A DNA stretch of 64,000 nt, taken from NCBI RefSeq assembly GCF_017309385.1, contig NZ_JAFJMJ010000001.1, positions 2,914,001-2,978,000 of the forward strand. The letters run 5' to 3'. Origin of the DNA: Amycolatopsis sp. 195334CR (GTDB lineage Bacteria; Actinomycetota; Actinomycetes; Mycobacteriales; Pseudonocardiaceae). Shown here piece after piece: positions 32,941 through 41,750 of this stretch (positions within the stretch are counted from its first letter, which is position 1; each line of letters opens with the position of its first letter). The translations under genes were made by a program, and so were the position numbers. Below the pieces are notes generated by a model that saw only the letters and a program-made list of their open reading frames with translations, was not told the DNA's origin and did no database searches.

Positions 32941-33852
32941 TTGACCGATCTGGTCATCCGCCCGCTCACCGCGGGCGAAGGTTCTCTGTTCGACACCCTG
33001 GACCTGCCTCAGCTGGTCGGGTTCGGCATCTTCGGCCGGGACTTCGCCGAGATGTGGGCCAAGGGTGAGTACCGGCCCGACTGGACCTGGGTCGCCCTCC
33101 GCGAAGGCCGCGTGGTCGCCCGCGCCGCCTGGTGGGGTGGCCCCGAGGACACCGAGCCGGTAGCACTGGACTGGTTCGACTTCACCGACTTCGACGCCGG
33201 GGTGGCGGTGCTGCGCGCCGCCGGGTTCCGCGCCGAGTACGAGCTGGCGCTCCCCGCCGACTGGCGGGAACGGCCCGAGGTCGTGGCCGCCAGGCAGACC
33301 CGCATCGACGCCGCGCTGGCGGCCGGGATGCGGCAGCTGGTCGACCGGTTCCGCTACACCTGGACCCTCGACGACGGCCTGCCCGAGCGGCCGGGCCGCC
33401 TCGTCTTCCGGCCCGAACCGGACGACGACGTGATCCACGCCGCGTTCATGCGCACCCACGAGGGCACGCTGGACGCCCACGCACAGCGCGCCATCGCCCA
33501 GGGCGGCCTGAAGCAGGCCGCCGACGAAGAGCTGGAGTTCCTGCGCTGGCTGCCGTCCCCGCGCGAGTGGTGGCGGCTGGCCTTCACCCCCGACGGCGAC
33601 CTGGTCGGCATCACCGTGCCGGGCCGCAACTACTCGGGCGCGGTGGTCGGCATCATCGGCGTGGTGCCCGAGCACCGCGGCCACGGCTACGGCTACGACC
33701 TGCTGGTGGAGTGCACGCACGTGCTCGTCGAACACGGCGAGACCACCGTGCTGGCGGCCACCGACCTGGGCAACAAGCCGATGGCCGCCGCGTTCGAGCG
33801 CGCCGGGTACCCGGTTTCGCAGGAACGCGCCGTGCTGGAGTGGCCGGGCTAA
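32941..33852 (+). CDS. GNAT-family N-acetyltransferase
   Basis: The 303-residue protein has a C-terminal GNAT domain with the acetyl-CoA motif VPEHRGHGYGYDLL near residue 240 and the closing strand KPMAAAFERAGYPV near 281. The N-terminal half (WVALREGRVVARAAWWGG near 45) looks like a second, degenerate GNAT domain, as in tandem GNAT proteins. Acceptor unknown. TTG 32941 is supported by GAAAGG eight bases upstream; there is no in-frame ATG nearby. It ends four bases into the convergent lipoprotein gene. See the leader features just upstream. Confidence 0.85.
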   Translation: MTDLVIRPLTAGEGSLFDTLDLPQLVGFGIFGRDFAEMWAKGEYRPDWTWVALREGRVVARAAWWGGPEDTEPVALDWFDFTDFDAGVAVLRAAGFRAEYELALPADWRERPEVVAARQTRIDAALAAGMRQLVDRFRYTWTLDDGLPERPGRLVFRPEPDDDVIHAAFMRTHEGTLDAHAQRAIAQGGLKQAADEELEFLRWLPSPREWWRLAFTPDGDLVGITVPGRNYSGAVVGIIGVVPEHRGHGYGYDLLVECTHVLVEHGETTVLAATDLGNKPMAAAFERAGYPVSQERAVLEWPG

Positions 33853-34742
33853 CCGGGCAGGATCGACAGGGCGCGGAACTTCCAGCCGTCGGGCTGCCGC
33901 GCCAGCTCGAACGCCACCCGGTCCACCCGCTCGGCCGGTTGCGGACTGGCGGTGCTGGTCACCGAGGTCTTCACCACCGCCAGTCCGACCACCAGGTCCG
34001 GGGTGGCCGACTTCGCCGCGACCGCCGCGTCCGGCGCGACGGTGACCTTCGTGCCCTGCTGCCGCACCGCGGCGGCGGCCCCCTGCTGCCCGGCGCGGAG
34101 TTCCGAGAGCAGCGGGTCGGTGGCGATGGCCAGCTGGCCGCTGAACCAGCCGTCGACGTCGTTGCTGTCCACGGACATGAAGGTGACCAGGCCGGAGCGG
34201 GCCGCGGCCAGCGCGGAGTCACGGGCGTCGGCCACCGGGCCGCCCGGCGACGCCGGTACCGGCGGGAGCGCCGGGTTGACCACGATGTCGGCGGCGCGCC
34301 AGGTGGTGCCCTCGCGCTGGGCCGTCACCAGCACCGCCGCGCCACCGGTGCTCGACGCGGCGGAGCCCGGCCGGGTGCTGGTCTGGTCGAGCATCATCAG
34401 CACCTTCGCCGAGGCCGGGGTCAGCTCGGCCACCGCGGCCTCGCGCACGGTGGTGGTGGCCTTGACGCCCGCCTGGCGCACCTGGCCGAGCGTGCTCTCC
34501 ACCTGCGTGCGCGCGCCGCCGGTCAGGTGCTTCGCGGCGGCGTCGGCCTGCGCGCCCGGATTCGCCGGGTCGAAGCTGAACACGGCCTCGATCGCGGTCC
34601 TCGACGCAGTCAGCACGTCATTGGTGGCCACGACGTCGACCAGCGCCAGGTTCGACGACACCGGCGGCAGCGCGGGCGCGCCGGGCACCGCCTGCGCGCA
34701 TCCCACCAGCACCACCAGGCACAGAACGGGCCAAACCCTCAC
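33849..34742 (-). CDS. Lipoprotein of unknown function (Mce-associated-like)
   Basis: The 297-residue protein starts with a short lipoprotein signal (lipobox LVGC, Cys15) then an NTF2-like region with about 70-residue helices, SFDPANPGAQADAAAKHLTG near 60, similar to actinobacterial proteins described as Mce-associated membrane proteins. Its function is not known. GTG 34742 overlaps the stop of the upstream LuxR-like gene (GTGA at 34739-34742), so the pair is coupled, suggesting joint regulation. Confidence 0.6.
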   Translation of the reverse strand: MRVWPVLCLVVLVGCAQAVPGAPALPPVSSNLALVDVVATNDVLTASRTAIEAVFSFDPANPGAQADAAAKHLTGGARTQVESTLGQVRQAGVKATTTVREAAVAELTPASAKVLMMLDQTSTRPGSAASSTGGAAVLVTAQREGTTWRAADIVVNPALPPVPASPGGPVADARDSALAAARSGLVTFMSVDSNDVDGWFSGQLAIATDPLLSELRAGQQGAAAAVRQQGTKVTVAPDAAVAAKSATPDLVVGLAVVKTSVTSTASPQPAERVDRVAFELARQPDGWKFRALSILPG

Positions 34743-35365
34743 AGCAACCCCAGTTCTCCCGCTCGGACCCCGGCCTGGAAGCGCGAAGTGGCCCCCAGCG
34801 CGGTCATCAGTTCGGCCACCCGGCGGCGGTAGGTCCGCAGGCCCAGCCCGAGCGAGCGGGCCGCGGTCTCGTCCTTGCACCCCGACGCCAGCATGTCGAG
34901 GATGCGCGGCGCCAGCACCCGGATCTCCGCCACCCGCGCGTCGTACACGGCCAGCTCGGTCGCGCCGCGCCAGGCCGCCTCGAACAGCGACACCACGCCC
35001 TGCACGGTCTCCTCGGCGGTCAGCACGCTGTAGGAGCGCGTGCCGGCGACCAGGTCGCCCGCCAGGATGACCACCCGCCGGTCCAGGATGATCGTCTCGT
35101 TGATCTCGTCCGCGCTGATCCGGATGTCCGCGCCCATGCCGACCAGCTGCTCGAGGTGCGTGGCGGCGACGGGTTCCAGCAGCACCGGCGGCCGGTAGAT
35201 CTTGCGGACCCGCTTGCCCCGGTGGTCCGCGGCGGTGACCGGGGGCCGCTGGGACACGGCGAAGGTGCGCAGATCGGCCGCCGCGCAGGCGACCTCGGTC
35301 GCGCTCGCGAACAGGTGCGCGGTTCGCGCGAACAGTTCTTCCTCACCCTTGACCACGGTGATCAC
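34739..35365 (-). CDS. LuxR-type regulator with N-terminal sensory-like domain
   Basis: A 208-residue protein whose C-terminal 70 residues form a LuxR-like HTH (ILDMLASGCKDETAARSLGL near 150 and YRRRVAELMTALGATSRFQAG near 172). The N-terminal part (residues 20-130) resembles the sensor segments of actinobacterial orphan LuxR proteins that have no phosphoacceptor. No histidine kinase is adjacent. The GTG start at 35365 follows a CAGAAT element seven bases upstream. It is divergent from the aldo/keto reductase gene and coupled to the lipoprotein gene. Confidence 0.75.
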   Translation of the reverse strand: MITVVKGEEELFARTAHLFASATEVACAAADLRTFAVSQRPPVTAADHRGKRVRKIYRPPVLLEPVAATHLEQLVGMGADIRISADEINETIILDRRVVILAGDLVAGTRSYSVLTAEETVQGVVSLFEAAWRGATELAVYDARVAEIRVLAPRILDMLASGCKDETAARSLGLGLRTYRRRVAELMTALGATSRFQAGVRAGELGLL

Positions 35366-35431
35366 GAGTTCGATTCTGGCAGCAAGTTGCCGATGGTGGA
35401 TGAAATAACGATGACCGCGAAGGCTGGAGCC

Positions 35432-36283
35432 ATGACCAACTCCACCTGGAAACTCGGTGACAAGCTCGTGCACCGGCTCGGCTTCGGCGCGATGCGGCTG
35501 GCGCTCGGCCCGAACGGCGCCGAACGCGACCCCGAGCAGGGCATCGCCGTGCTGCGCCGGGCCGTCGAACTCGGCGTCGACCACATCGACACGGCCGCCT
35601 TCTACTTCCACGGCGCGGTCGCCGCCAACGACCTGATCAAGCGGGCCCTCGCCCCCTACTCCGACGACCTGGTGATCGCCACGAAGGTCGGCCCCAGCCG
35701 GAACGCGGCCGGTGAGCACCAGCCCGAGGCCCGTCCCGACCAGTTGCGCGCGCAGGTCGAGCAGAACCTGCGTGAACTCGGCCGCGACGAGCTCGACCTG
35801 GTGTACCTGCGGATCGGCAACGCGCTCGACCGCGGTTCCGGCTCGCTCGCCGAGCGGTTCGGCGTGCTCGCGGACCTGCGCGAGCGGGGCCTGATCCGGC
35901 ACCTCGGCATCTCCAACGTCGGACCGGAGCACCTGGCCGAGGCCACCGCGATCGCCCCGGTGACCGCCGTGCAGAACTGGTACGGACTGTCCAAACGGGA
36001 CGACGACGCGCTGCTGGACACCTGTGCCGAAGCCGGAATCGCCTTCGTCCCGTTCTTCTCCGTGCAGGACGGAGCCCCGGACGGGGCGGTGGCCGCGGTC
36101 GCCGCCGCGCACGGGGTGACCGAGGCGCAGGTCCTGCTCGCGTGGACCCTGCACCGGTCGCCGAACGTACTGGCCATTCCGGGCACCGGCAGCGTCACGC
36201 ATCTCGCCGAAAACGTGGCGGCCGGGAGCCTCGAACTCACATCGGAGGAACTCGGCCGACTGAATTCGGCTACGAATGCGTGA
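35432..36283 (+). CDS. Aldo/keto reductase
   Basis: The 283-residue protein has the AKR barrel: GFGAMRL near 17, HIDTAAFYFHG (Asp53, Tyr58) and ATKVG (Lys85). The usual tetrad His, in DLxxLH, is Arg127 here (DLVYLRIGN), as in some actinobacterial members, so catalytic efficiency or specificity may be altered. An NADPH-linked oxidoreductase of unknown substrate. ATG 35432 is favoured; an in-frame ATG at 35411 is possible. It is divergent from the LuxR-like gene. Confidence 0.84.
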   Translation: MTNSTWKLGDKLVHRLGFGAMRLALGPNGAERDPEQGIAVLRRAVELGVDHIDTAAFYFHGAVAANDLIKRALAPYSDDLVIATKVGPSRNAAGEHQPEARPDQLRAQVEQNLRELGRDELDLVYLRIGNALDRGSGSLAERFGVLADLRERGLIRHLGISNVGPEHLAEATAIAPVTAVQNWYGLSKRDDDALLDTCAEAGIAFVPFFSVQDGAPDGAVAAVAAAHGVTEAQVLLAWTLHRSPNVLAIPGTGSVTHLAENVAAGSLELTSEELGRLNSATNA

Positions 36284-36390
36284 ACACGCACTGACGCGCG
36301 CGCGAACAAACCGCCCAAAGGTGTCACGGGCGTCACGACCAGGCAGCCAGGACTAGGCCAAACGGCCACCTGACTGCTTACGATTCCCCC

Positions 36391-37620
36391 GTGACCGTGC
36401 CCGCTTCACTCGCTCTGGCCATCGGTGCACTGGTGGTCGGCGCGGTAGCCGGTTTCCTGGCGGCCTCGCTGCGCCGCCGTCGAACCGAGCGCCGACGGCC
36501 GGTCGGCCCCACCGTGGCCGAACTGCTGTCCCGGCTGATCCACTCCTCGACCAACGGCGTGGTGGTGCTGAACCGCTTCGGCGACATGGTGCTGCACAAC
36601 CCGCGGGCCGAGGAGCTGGGCCTGGTCCGGGACAACCGCGCCGACGCCAGGGCGCGCAAGGCCGCCGAGCAGGTGGTCGAGACCGACGACCCGATGGAGA
36701 TCGACCTGTCCCCGCTGGAGACCAGGGGTCGCCAGCCGGAGGCGGTGCTCGGCGTGCTCCGCCCGCTCGGGGACGGGTTCACCGTGGTCGAGGCGGTGGA
36801 CCACTCGGACGCGGTCCGCCTGGAAGCCACCCGGCGGGACTTCGTGGCCAACGTCAGCCACGAGCTCAAGACCCCGGTCGGTGCGATCGCGCTGCTCACC
36901 GAGGCCGTGCTCGACGCGGCGGAGGACACCGAGGAGGTCCGCCGGTTCGGCGGCAAGATCCTGCGGGAGTCGACGCGGCTGGGCCAGCTGGTCACCGAGC
37001 TGATCGCGCTGTCGCGGCTGCAGGGCGCCGAGCGGCTGCCCGACCTGAACGTGGTCGAGGTGGACGCGGTGGTGCGCGAGGCGCTCGGCCGGGTCCGGCT
37101 CTCGGCCGAGTCCTCGGAGATCGCGGTGACCACCGACCAGCCCAGCTCGCTGCTCATCGAGGGCGACCGCACGCTGCTGGTCACCGCGTTGTCCAACCTG
37201 CTGGAGAACGCGATCAACTACTCCTCGCCGGGCAGCCCGGTCTCGGTGAGCAGGCGGCTGGTCGACGGCGCGGTCGAGATCGCGGTGACCGACCGCGGCA
37301 TCGGCATCGAGGAAGCCGACCAGCAACGCGTGTTCGAACGCTTCTACCGCGCCGACAAGGCGCGCTCGCGGGCCACCGGCGGGACCGGGCTCGGCCTCGC
37401 CATCGTCAAGCACGTCGCCGCCAACCACGGCGGCGACGTGCGCCTGTGGAGCAGCCCGGGAACCGGCTCCACGTTCACCCTGCGCATACCCGCGCACCTG
37501 CCGGAGAACGGCCGCGGCGCCGGTGCTCCGGCCGCGGCCACCCGCGCCGACATGCCCCCCGAGCGGACTCCCCGCCTCGTGGTTGCCCAGGACGTCACCG
37601 ATCATGGAGGACAGTTGTGA
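36391..37620 (+). CDS. senX3: Phosphate-responsive sensor histidine kinase SenX3
   Basis: SenX3 senses phosphate limitation through the Pst-PhoU system and controls RegX3. The 409 residues give one N-terminal membrane segment (about 5-27), a PAS-like region, the HisKA motif FVANVSHELKTPVGAI with His157, N-box LLENAINY, and G-boxes DRGIGIEE and GGTGLGLAIVK. The GTG at 36391 lies 7 bases after a TACGAT -10 (36379-36384), consistent with a leaderless message. The stop overlaps the regX3 GTG (37617-37620). Confidence 0.93.
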   Translation: MTVPASLALAIGALVVGAVAGFLAASLRRRRTERRRPVGPTVAELLSRLIHSSTNGVVVLNRFGDMVLHNPRAEELGLVRDNRADARARKAAEQVVETDDPMEIDLSPLETRGRQPEAVLGVLRPLGDGFTVVEAVDHSDAVRLEATRRDFVANVSHELKTPVGAIALLTEAVLDAAEDTEEVRRFGGKILRESTRLGQLVTELIALSRLQGAERLPDLNVVEVDAVVREALGRVRLSAESSEIAVTTDQPSSLLIEGDRTLLVTALSNLLENAINYSSPGSPVSVSRRLVDGAVEIAVTDRGIGIEEADQQRVFERFYRADKARSRATGGTGLGLAIVKHVAANHGGDVRLWSSPGTGSTFTLRIPAHLPENGRGAGAPAAATRADMPPERTPRLVVAQDVTDHGGQL

Positions 37621-38306
37621 CCAGGGTGCTCATCGTCGAGGACGAGGAGTCCTTCGCCGATCCGCTGGCCTTCCTGCTGCGCAAGGAGGGCTTCACCGCC
37701 GCGGTGGCCACCACCGGCCAGCAGGCGCTGGAGGAGTTCGACCGCAACGGCGCCGACATCGTGCTGCTCGACCTGATGCTGCCGGGCATGAGCGGGACCG
37801 ACGTGTGCAAGCAGCTGCGCCAGCGCTCCGGTGTGCCGGTGATCATGGTGACCGCGCGCGACAGCGAGATCGACAAGGTGGTCGGCCTGGAGCTGGGCGC
37901 CGACGACTACGTGACCAAGCCGTACTCGGCCCGCGAGCTGATCGCCCGCGTGCGCGCGGTGCTGCGGCGCGGTGGTGAGCCGGGCACCGACGGCGAGCTG
38001 GCCCCGCTGGTGCTGGCGGCCGGTCCGGTGCGGATGGACGTCGAACGGCACGTGGTGACCGTCGACGGCGCGGACGTCTCGCTGCCGCTCAAGGAGTTCG
38101 ACCTGCTCGAGTACCTGCTGCGCAACGTGGGCCGGGTGCTCACCCGCGGCCAGCTGATCGACCGGGTGTGGGGCGCGGATTACGTCGGGGACACCAAAAC
38201 CCTGGACGTGCACGTCAAGCGGCTGCGGTCGAAGATCGAGCCGGACCCGGGCTCGCCGAGGCACCTGGTCACGGTGCGTGGTCTCGGCTACAAGTTCGAG
38301 TCATGA
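37617..38306 (+). CDS. regX3: OmpR-type response regulator RegX3
   Basis: The 229-residue protein is a receiver (1-120, phospho-acceptor Asp52 in LLDLMLPGMSG, Lys102 region TKPYSARELIARV) joined to an OmpR winged helix (about 130-229, VWGADYVGDTKTLDVHVKRL near 183). RegX3 activates the phosphate regulon under starvation. GGAGGACA precedes the GTG at 37617, which overlaps the senX3 stop, so the two are translated in tandem. Confidence 0.94.
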   Translation: MTRVLIVEDEESFADPLAFLLRKEGFTAAVATTGQQALEEFDRNGADIVLLDLMLPGMSGTDVCKQLRQRSGVPVIMVTARDSEIDKVVGLELGADDYVTKPYSARELIARVRAVLRRGGEPGTDGELAPLVLAAGPVRMDVERHVVTVDGADVSLPLKEFDLLEYLLRNVGRVLTRGQLIDRVWGADYVGDTKTLDVHVKRLRSKIEPDPGSPRHLVTVRGLGYKFES

Positions 38307-38366
38307 TCTCGGTTTAATCTCGGTTGCCGACCAGCGGGTCTGCTCAGCCGGGTACCGTTTACCCCC

Positions 38367-39365
38367 GTGCGCCTTGGGGTCCTCGACGTCGGTTCCAACA
38401 CCGTCCACCTGCTCGTGGTGGACGCGCACCGTGGTGCGCACCCGCTGCCGATGCACTCCGAGAAGACCGTCCTGCGGCTGGCCGAGCAGATCACCGGCTC
38501 CGGTGAACTGAGCAAGGCGGGCGGGGACGACCTGGTCCGGGCGGTGGAGTCGGCCAAGGCGGCGGCCGCGCGGCTGGGCTGCGCCGAGGTGATGGCGTTC
38601 GCCACCTCGGCCGTGCGGGAGGCGAAGAACTCGGCGAAGGTGCTCCGCAAGGTCACCGAGGAAACCGGGGTCGACCTGCAGGTGCTCTCCGGGGTGGACG
38701 AGGCGCGGCTGACCTTTCTCGCGGTCCGCCGGTGGTTCGGCTGGTCGGCGGGCAAGCTGCTGGTGCTGGACATCGGCGGTGGCTCGCTCGAGGTCGCGAT
38801 GGGCATGGACGAGGAGCCGGAGCTGGCCGAGTCGCTGCCGCTGGGCGCCGGGCGGATCACCAGGACGCGGTTCAAGCACGACCCGCCGAGCCGGTCCGAG
38901 CTGATCGCCACCTCGGCCTGGCTGGAGGAGCAACTGGCCGGGCTGGCGAAGAAGGTGGCCAAGCAGGGGCTACCCGATCGGGTGGTGGCGACTTCGAAGA
39001 CCTTCCGCTCACTGGCCCGGCTGACCGGTGCGGCACCGTCGGCGGACGGACCCCGGGTCCGCCGCGCGCTCACCGACACCGCGCTGCGGCAGTTGATCTC
39101 GTTCATCTCGCGGATGACCGCGGCCGACCTGGCCCAGCTCGAGGGGGTCAGCGGCAGCCGTTCCCACCAGCTGGTGGGCGGCGCGCTGGTGGCACAGGCC
39201 GCCATGCGAGCTTTGTCACTGCCGGAACTCGAGATCTGCCCGTGGGCGTTGCGGGAGGGAGTGATCCTGCGGCGGCTGGACCATTCCAACGGGGCCGAGG
39301 ACACTGCACTGGGCGGACGGGGACTGGACTTCGACGACGGGCGACAGGCACGGTGGAAGGGATGA
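38367..39365 (+). CDS. ppx: Ppx/GppA exopolyphosphatase-like phosphatase
   Basis: A 332-residue Ppx/GppA enzyme: LDVGSNTVHLLVVDAHRG at 6-23 (phosphate-binding loop), AFATSAVREAKN near 77, LDIGGGSLEVAMG near 133, LPLGAGRITR near 154. It releases phosphate from polyphosphate or hydrolyses pppGpp; the adjacent senX3-regX3 pair fits phosphate metabolism. GTG 38367 follows TACCGT (38353-38358) at leaderless distance. Its stop overlaps the next gene (ATGA at 39362-39365). Equivalent to Rv0496. Confidence 0.9.
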   Translation: MRLGVLDVGSNTVHLLVVDAHRGAHPLPMHSEKTVLRLAEQITGSGELSKAGGDDLVRAVESAKAAAARLGCAEVMAFATSAVREAKNSAKVLRKVTEETGVDLQVLSGVDEARLTFLAVRRWFGWSAGKLLVLDIGGGSLEVAMGMDEEPELAESLPLGAGRITRTRFKHDPPSRSELIATSAWLEEQLAGLAKKVAKQGLPDRVVATSKTFRSLARLTGAAPSADGPRVRRALTDTALRQLISFISRMTAADLAQLEGVSGSRSHQLVGGALVAQAAMRALSLPELEICPWALREGVILRRLDHSNGAEDTALGGRGLDFDDGRQARWKG

Positions 39366-40879
39366 CCCAAGACAGCGGTGGCGAGCAGCCCCAGAAGACG
39401 GTGGCCGAACTGCTCGCCCAACACGGTGCACAGGGCGGCTCACGCCGCCGTCGTCGGCGTGCCGACGACGAGGAGGAGACTCCCCGGCGCGACATCAGCG
39501 ACACCGCTCCGCAGGCGATCATCGAGCGCGTCCAGGGCGACACCCCGCCCCCGGCGAACCGGCGCAACGGCACCCCGCGCCGGTCGGGCTCGCGACACGA
39601 CTCCGGCGCGCTGCCCCGGCCGCCGCGGCAGGAGTCGGGCGCGTTCCCGCGGCCGCAGCAGGACTCGGGCGCCATGCCGCGCCCCCAGCAGGAGGCGCGT
39701 CCGCAGGAATCGGGGGCCTTCGCGCGGCCCGCGCAGGACTCCGGGGCGCTGCCGCGTCCGCAGCAGGAGTCCGGCGCGCTGCCCCGGCCCCAGGACGAGC
39801 CGCCCGCTCGCGCGCCCCGCTCGCGGCATGGCGCCCCCGCGGCCGAGAACCCGGTCGACCCGCCCACCCGGCGGGTCCCGCCACGAGGCCGCCGCCAGCA
39901 GCCACCACCCCCCGCCGCACCGCCGCCCGGCGCGCTCTCGGCGCGCCTGGACGGCCTCGACTCCGACGCCGAGGCGCCGCCCGCCGAGCCGGAGGCCGGT
40001 CCGCCGCCGACCGGCGGGTACCCGGTGCCGCCGCGGGCGCCGCGCCGCCGTGGTGGCCCGGTGCGCCGGCCCACGCCGCCGAAGCGCGAGGAGCACACCG
40101 AGCAGATCCCGGTGGTGCCCGACGAGCCGGACAACGGCCCGCCCAGCGGGTACAACAGCGGTTACGCGAGCGGGTACGCCAGCGGTTACCAGAGCGGGTT
40201 CAACCCGAGGCCCGCCCAGCCGCCGGAACCGGAGCCCGAGCCCGACGAGCCGCCCGCCGGGCTGGCCGGCTGGCGCCAGCGCCGGGAAGAGGCGCGCCTG
40301 GAGGACACCCAGGCCGCGATGACGCCGGTGGACGACCCGATGGACGGGCCGCCCGGCGACCCGTACGCCAGCGGTCAGTTCGCCTCGGGCCGGTTCAGCA
40401 CCGGTGACTTCGAAGCCGTGCAGCGGCCGGTCGCCGGCGAACTGGGCGGTCCCGCCTACGCCGACGACTTCGACGCCCCGCCGCGGCGGGACCGCGGGCC
40501 CGGCTACGACGACGGGTTCGACACCGAGCTCGACGCCGAGGACGGCGACTTCGCCGAACTGGACGACCCGTACGACGGGGTCGCCGGGGTCGACGAACTG
40601 CCCGAGGACGAGGCGTCGCCGGGCAAGCAGTGGCTGGTCATGGGCGCGCAGCTGGCGCTCGGCGTGATCGGCGGGGCCGGCGTCTGGCTGGGTTTCAACT
40701 GGCTGTGGGGCCGGATCCCGGCCGCCGCGCTGATCGCCGCGCTGCTGGTGATCGTGGCGCTGGTGTGGATCGTCCGGAAGATCCGCCGGGCCGACGACAT
40801 GCAGACCACCGTGCTCGCGGTGCTGGTCGGCCTGGTGGTCACGGTGAGCCCCGCCGCACTGCTCCTGCTGTCCAAGTAG
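39362..40879 (+). CDS. Large membrane-anchored low-complexity repeat protein (Rv0497-like)
   Basis: The 505-residue protein is disordered for about 400 residues, with a basic RRRRRR patch near 32, about eight SGALPRPQQ-type repeats between about 80 and 145, Pro-rich segments and SGYASGY repeats near 265, then two C-terminal membrane helices (about 425-455 and 480-500). It has no enzymatic motif. It is coupled to ppx by the overlapping ATGA at 39362-39365 and occupies the position of Rv0497. It may scaffold at the membrane; function unknown. Confidence 0.7.
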   Translation: MTQDSGGEQPQKTVAELLAQHGAQGGSRRRRRRADDEEETPRRDISDTAPQAIIERVQGDTPPPANRRNGTPRRSGSRHDSGALPRPPRQESGAFPRPQQDSGAMPRPQQEARPQESGAFARPAQDSGALPRPQQESGALPRPQDEPPARAPRSRHGAPAAENPVDPPTRRVPPRGRRQQPPPPAAPPPGALSARLDGLDSDAEAPPAEPEAGPPPTGGYPVPPRAPRRRGGPVRRPTPPKREEHTEQIPVVPDEPDNGPPSGYNSGYASGYASGYQSGFNPRPAQPPEPEPEPDEPPAGLAGWRQRREEARLEDTQAAMTPVDDPMDGPPGDPYASGQFASGRFSTGDFEAVQRPVAGELGGPAYADDFDAPPRRDRGPGYDDGFDTELDAEDGDFAELDDPYDGVAGVDELPEDEASPGKQWLVMGAQLALGVIGGAGVWLGFNWLWGRIPAAALIAALLVIVALVWIVRKIRRADDMQTTVLAVLVGLVVTVSPAALLLLSK

Positions 40880-40891
40880 GACCATGCCCGC

Positions 40892-41683
40892 GTGAGCACT
40901 CCGATCGGCCTGTCCACCGCCTCGGTCTGGCCGCTGAAAGCCGGCGCCGGGTTCGAGCTCGCCGCCGACCTCGGTTACGACGGGGTCGAGGTGATGGTCT
41001 GGGCCGATCCGATCAGCCAGGACGTCGGCGAGCTGCGGAAGTGGTCGAAGCGCACCGGGATGCCGGTGCTGTCGGTGCACTCGCCGTCGCTGCTGATCAC
41101 CCAGCGCGTGTGGTCACCCGATCCGGTGGTCCGGTTGCGCCGGAGCGTGGAGGCGGCCGAGGAGCTGGGCGCCGCCACCGTGGTGGTGCACCCGCCGTTC
41201 CGCTGGCAGCGCCGCTACGGCGACGGCTTCGCCGACCTGGTCGCCGAGCTGGAGGACCGCAGCGGGGTGGCGATCGCGGTGGAGAACATGTTCAAGGTCC
41301 GGCCGCCGGGCCGGAACCGGGACGCGCGGGTGTCCGCGTTCCGGCCGTCGATCGACCCGACCGACGTCGGCTACCGCCACTACACGCTCGACCTGTCGCA
41401 CACCGCGGCCGCCGGGATGGACCCGATCGCGCTGGCCGAGCGCATGGGCGCGGGCCTGGTCCACCTGCACCTGGCCGACGGCACCGGCCTGCCGAAGGAC
41501 GAGCACCTGGTGCCCGGCCACGGCGGGCAGCCGTGCGCGGAGGTGCTGGAACTGCTGCGCGGCAGCGGGTTCGCCGGGCAGGTGGTGCTGGAGATCAACA
41601 CCCGCCGCGCCGGGGAGCGGTCCCGCCGGGTCAAGGACCTCGCCGAAGCGCTGCTGTACGCGCGCCTGCACCTCGGGCAGTAA
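40892..41683 (+). CDS. Sugar phosphate isomerase/epimerase-like TIM-barrel protein (Rv0498-like)
   Basis: A 263-residue xylose-isomerase-like TIM barrel (AP endonuclease family 2 fold): GLSTASVWPLKAGAGFELAA at 6-25, EVMVWAD near 41, VVVHPPFRWQRRYGDGF near 94, HLHLADGTGLPKDEHLVPGHG near 196 with the metal ligands. Likely an isomerase of an unknown sugar or cyclitol phosphate. GTG 40892 starts 12 bases after the repeat protein. Rv0498 in M. tuberculosis. Confidence 0.84.
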   Translation: MSTPIGLSTASVWPLKAGAGFELAADLGYDGVEVMVWADPISQDVGELRKWSKRTGMPVLSVHSPSLLITQRVWSPDPVVRLRRSVEAAEELGAATVVVHPPFRWQRRYGDGFADLVAELEDRSGVAIAVENMFKVRPPGRNRDARVSAFRPSIDPTDVGYRHYTLDLSHTAAAGMDPIALAERMGAGLVHLHLADGTGLPKDEHLVPGHGGQPCAEVLELLRGSGFAGQVVLEINTRRAGERSRRVKDLAEALLYARLHLGQ

Positions 41684-41750
41684 CGAACCAAGATCATTTT
41701 TGTCTCGGGCTGACTCGGTTTCGGGACGGCGAACACGTAAAGTTCCGGGC

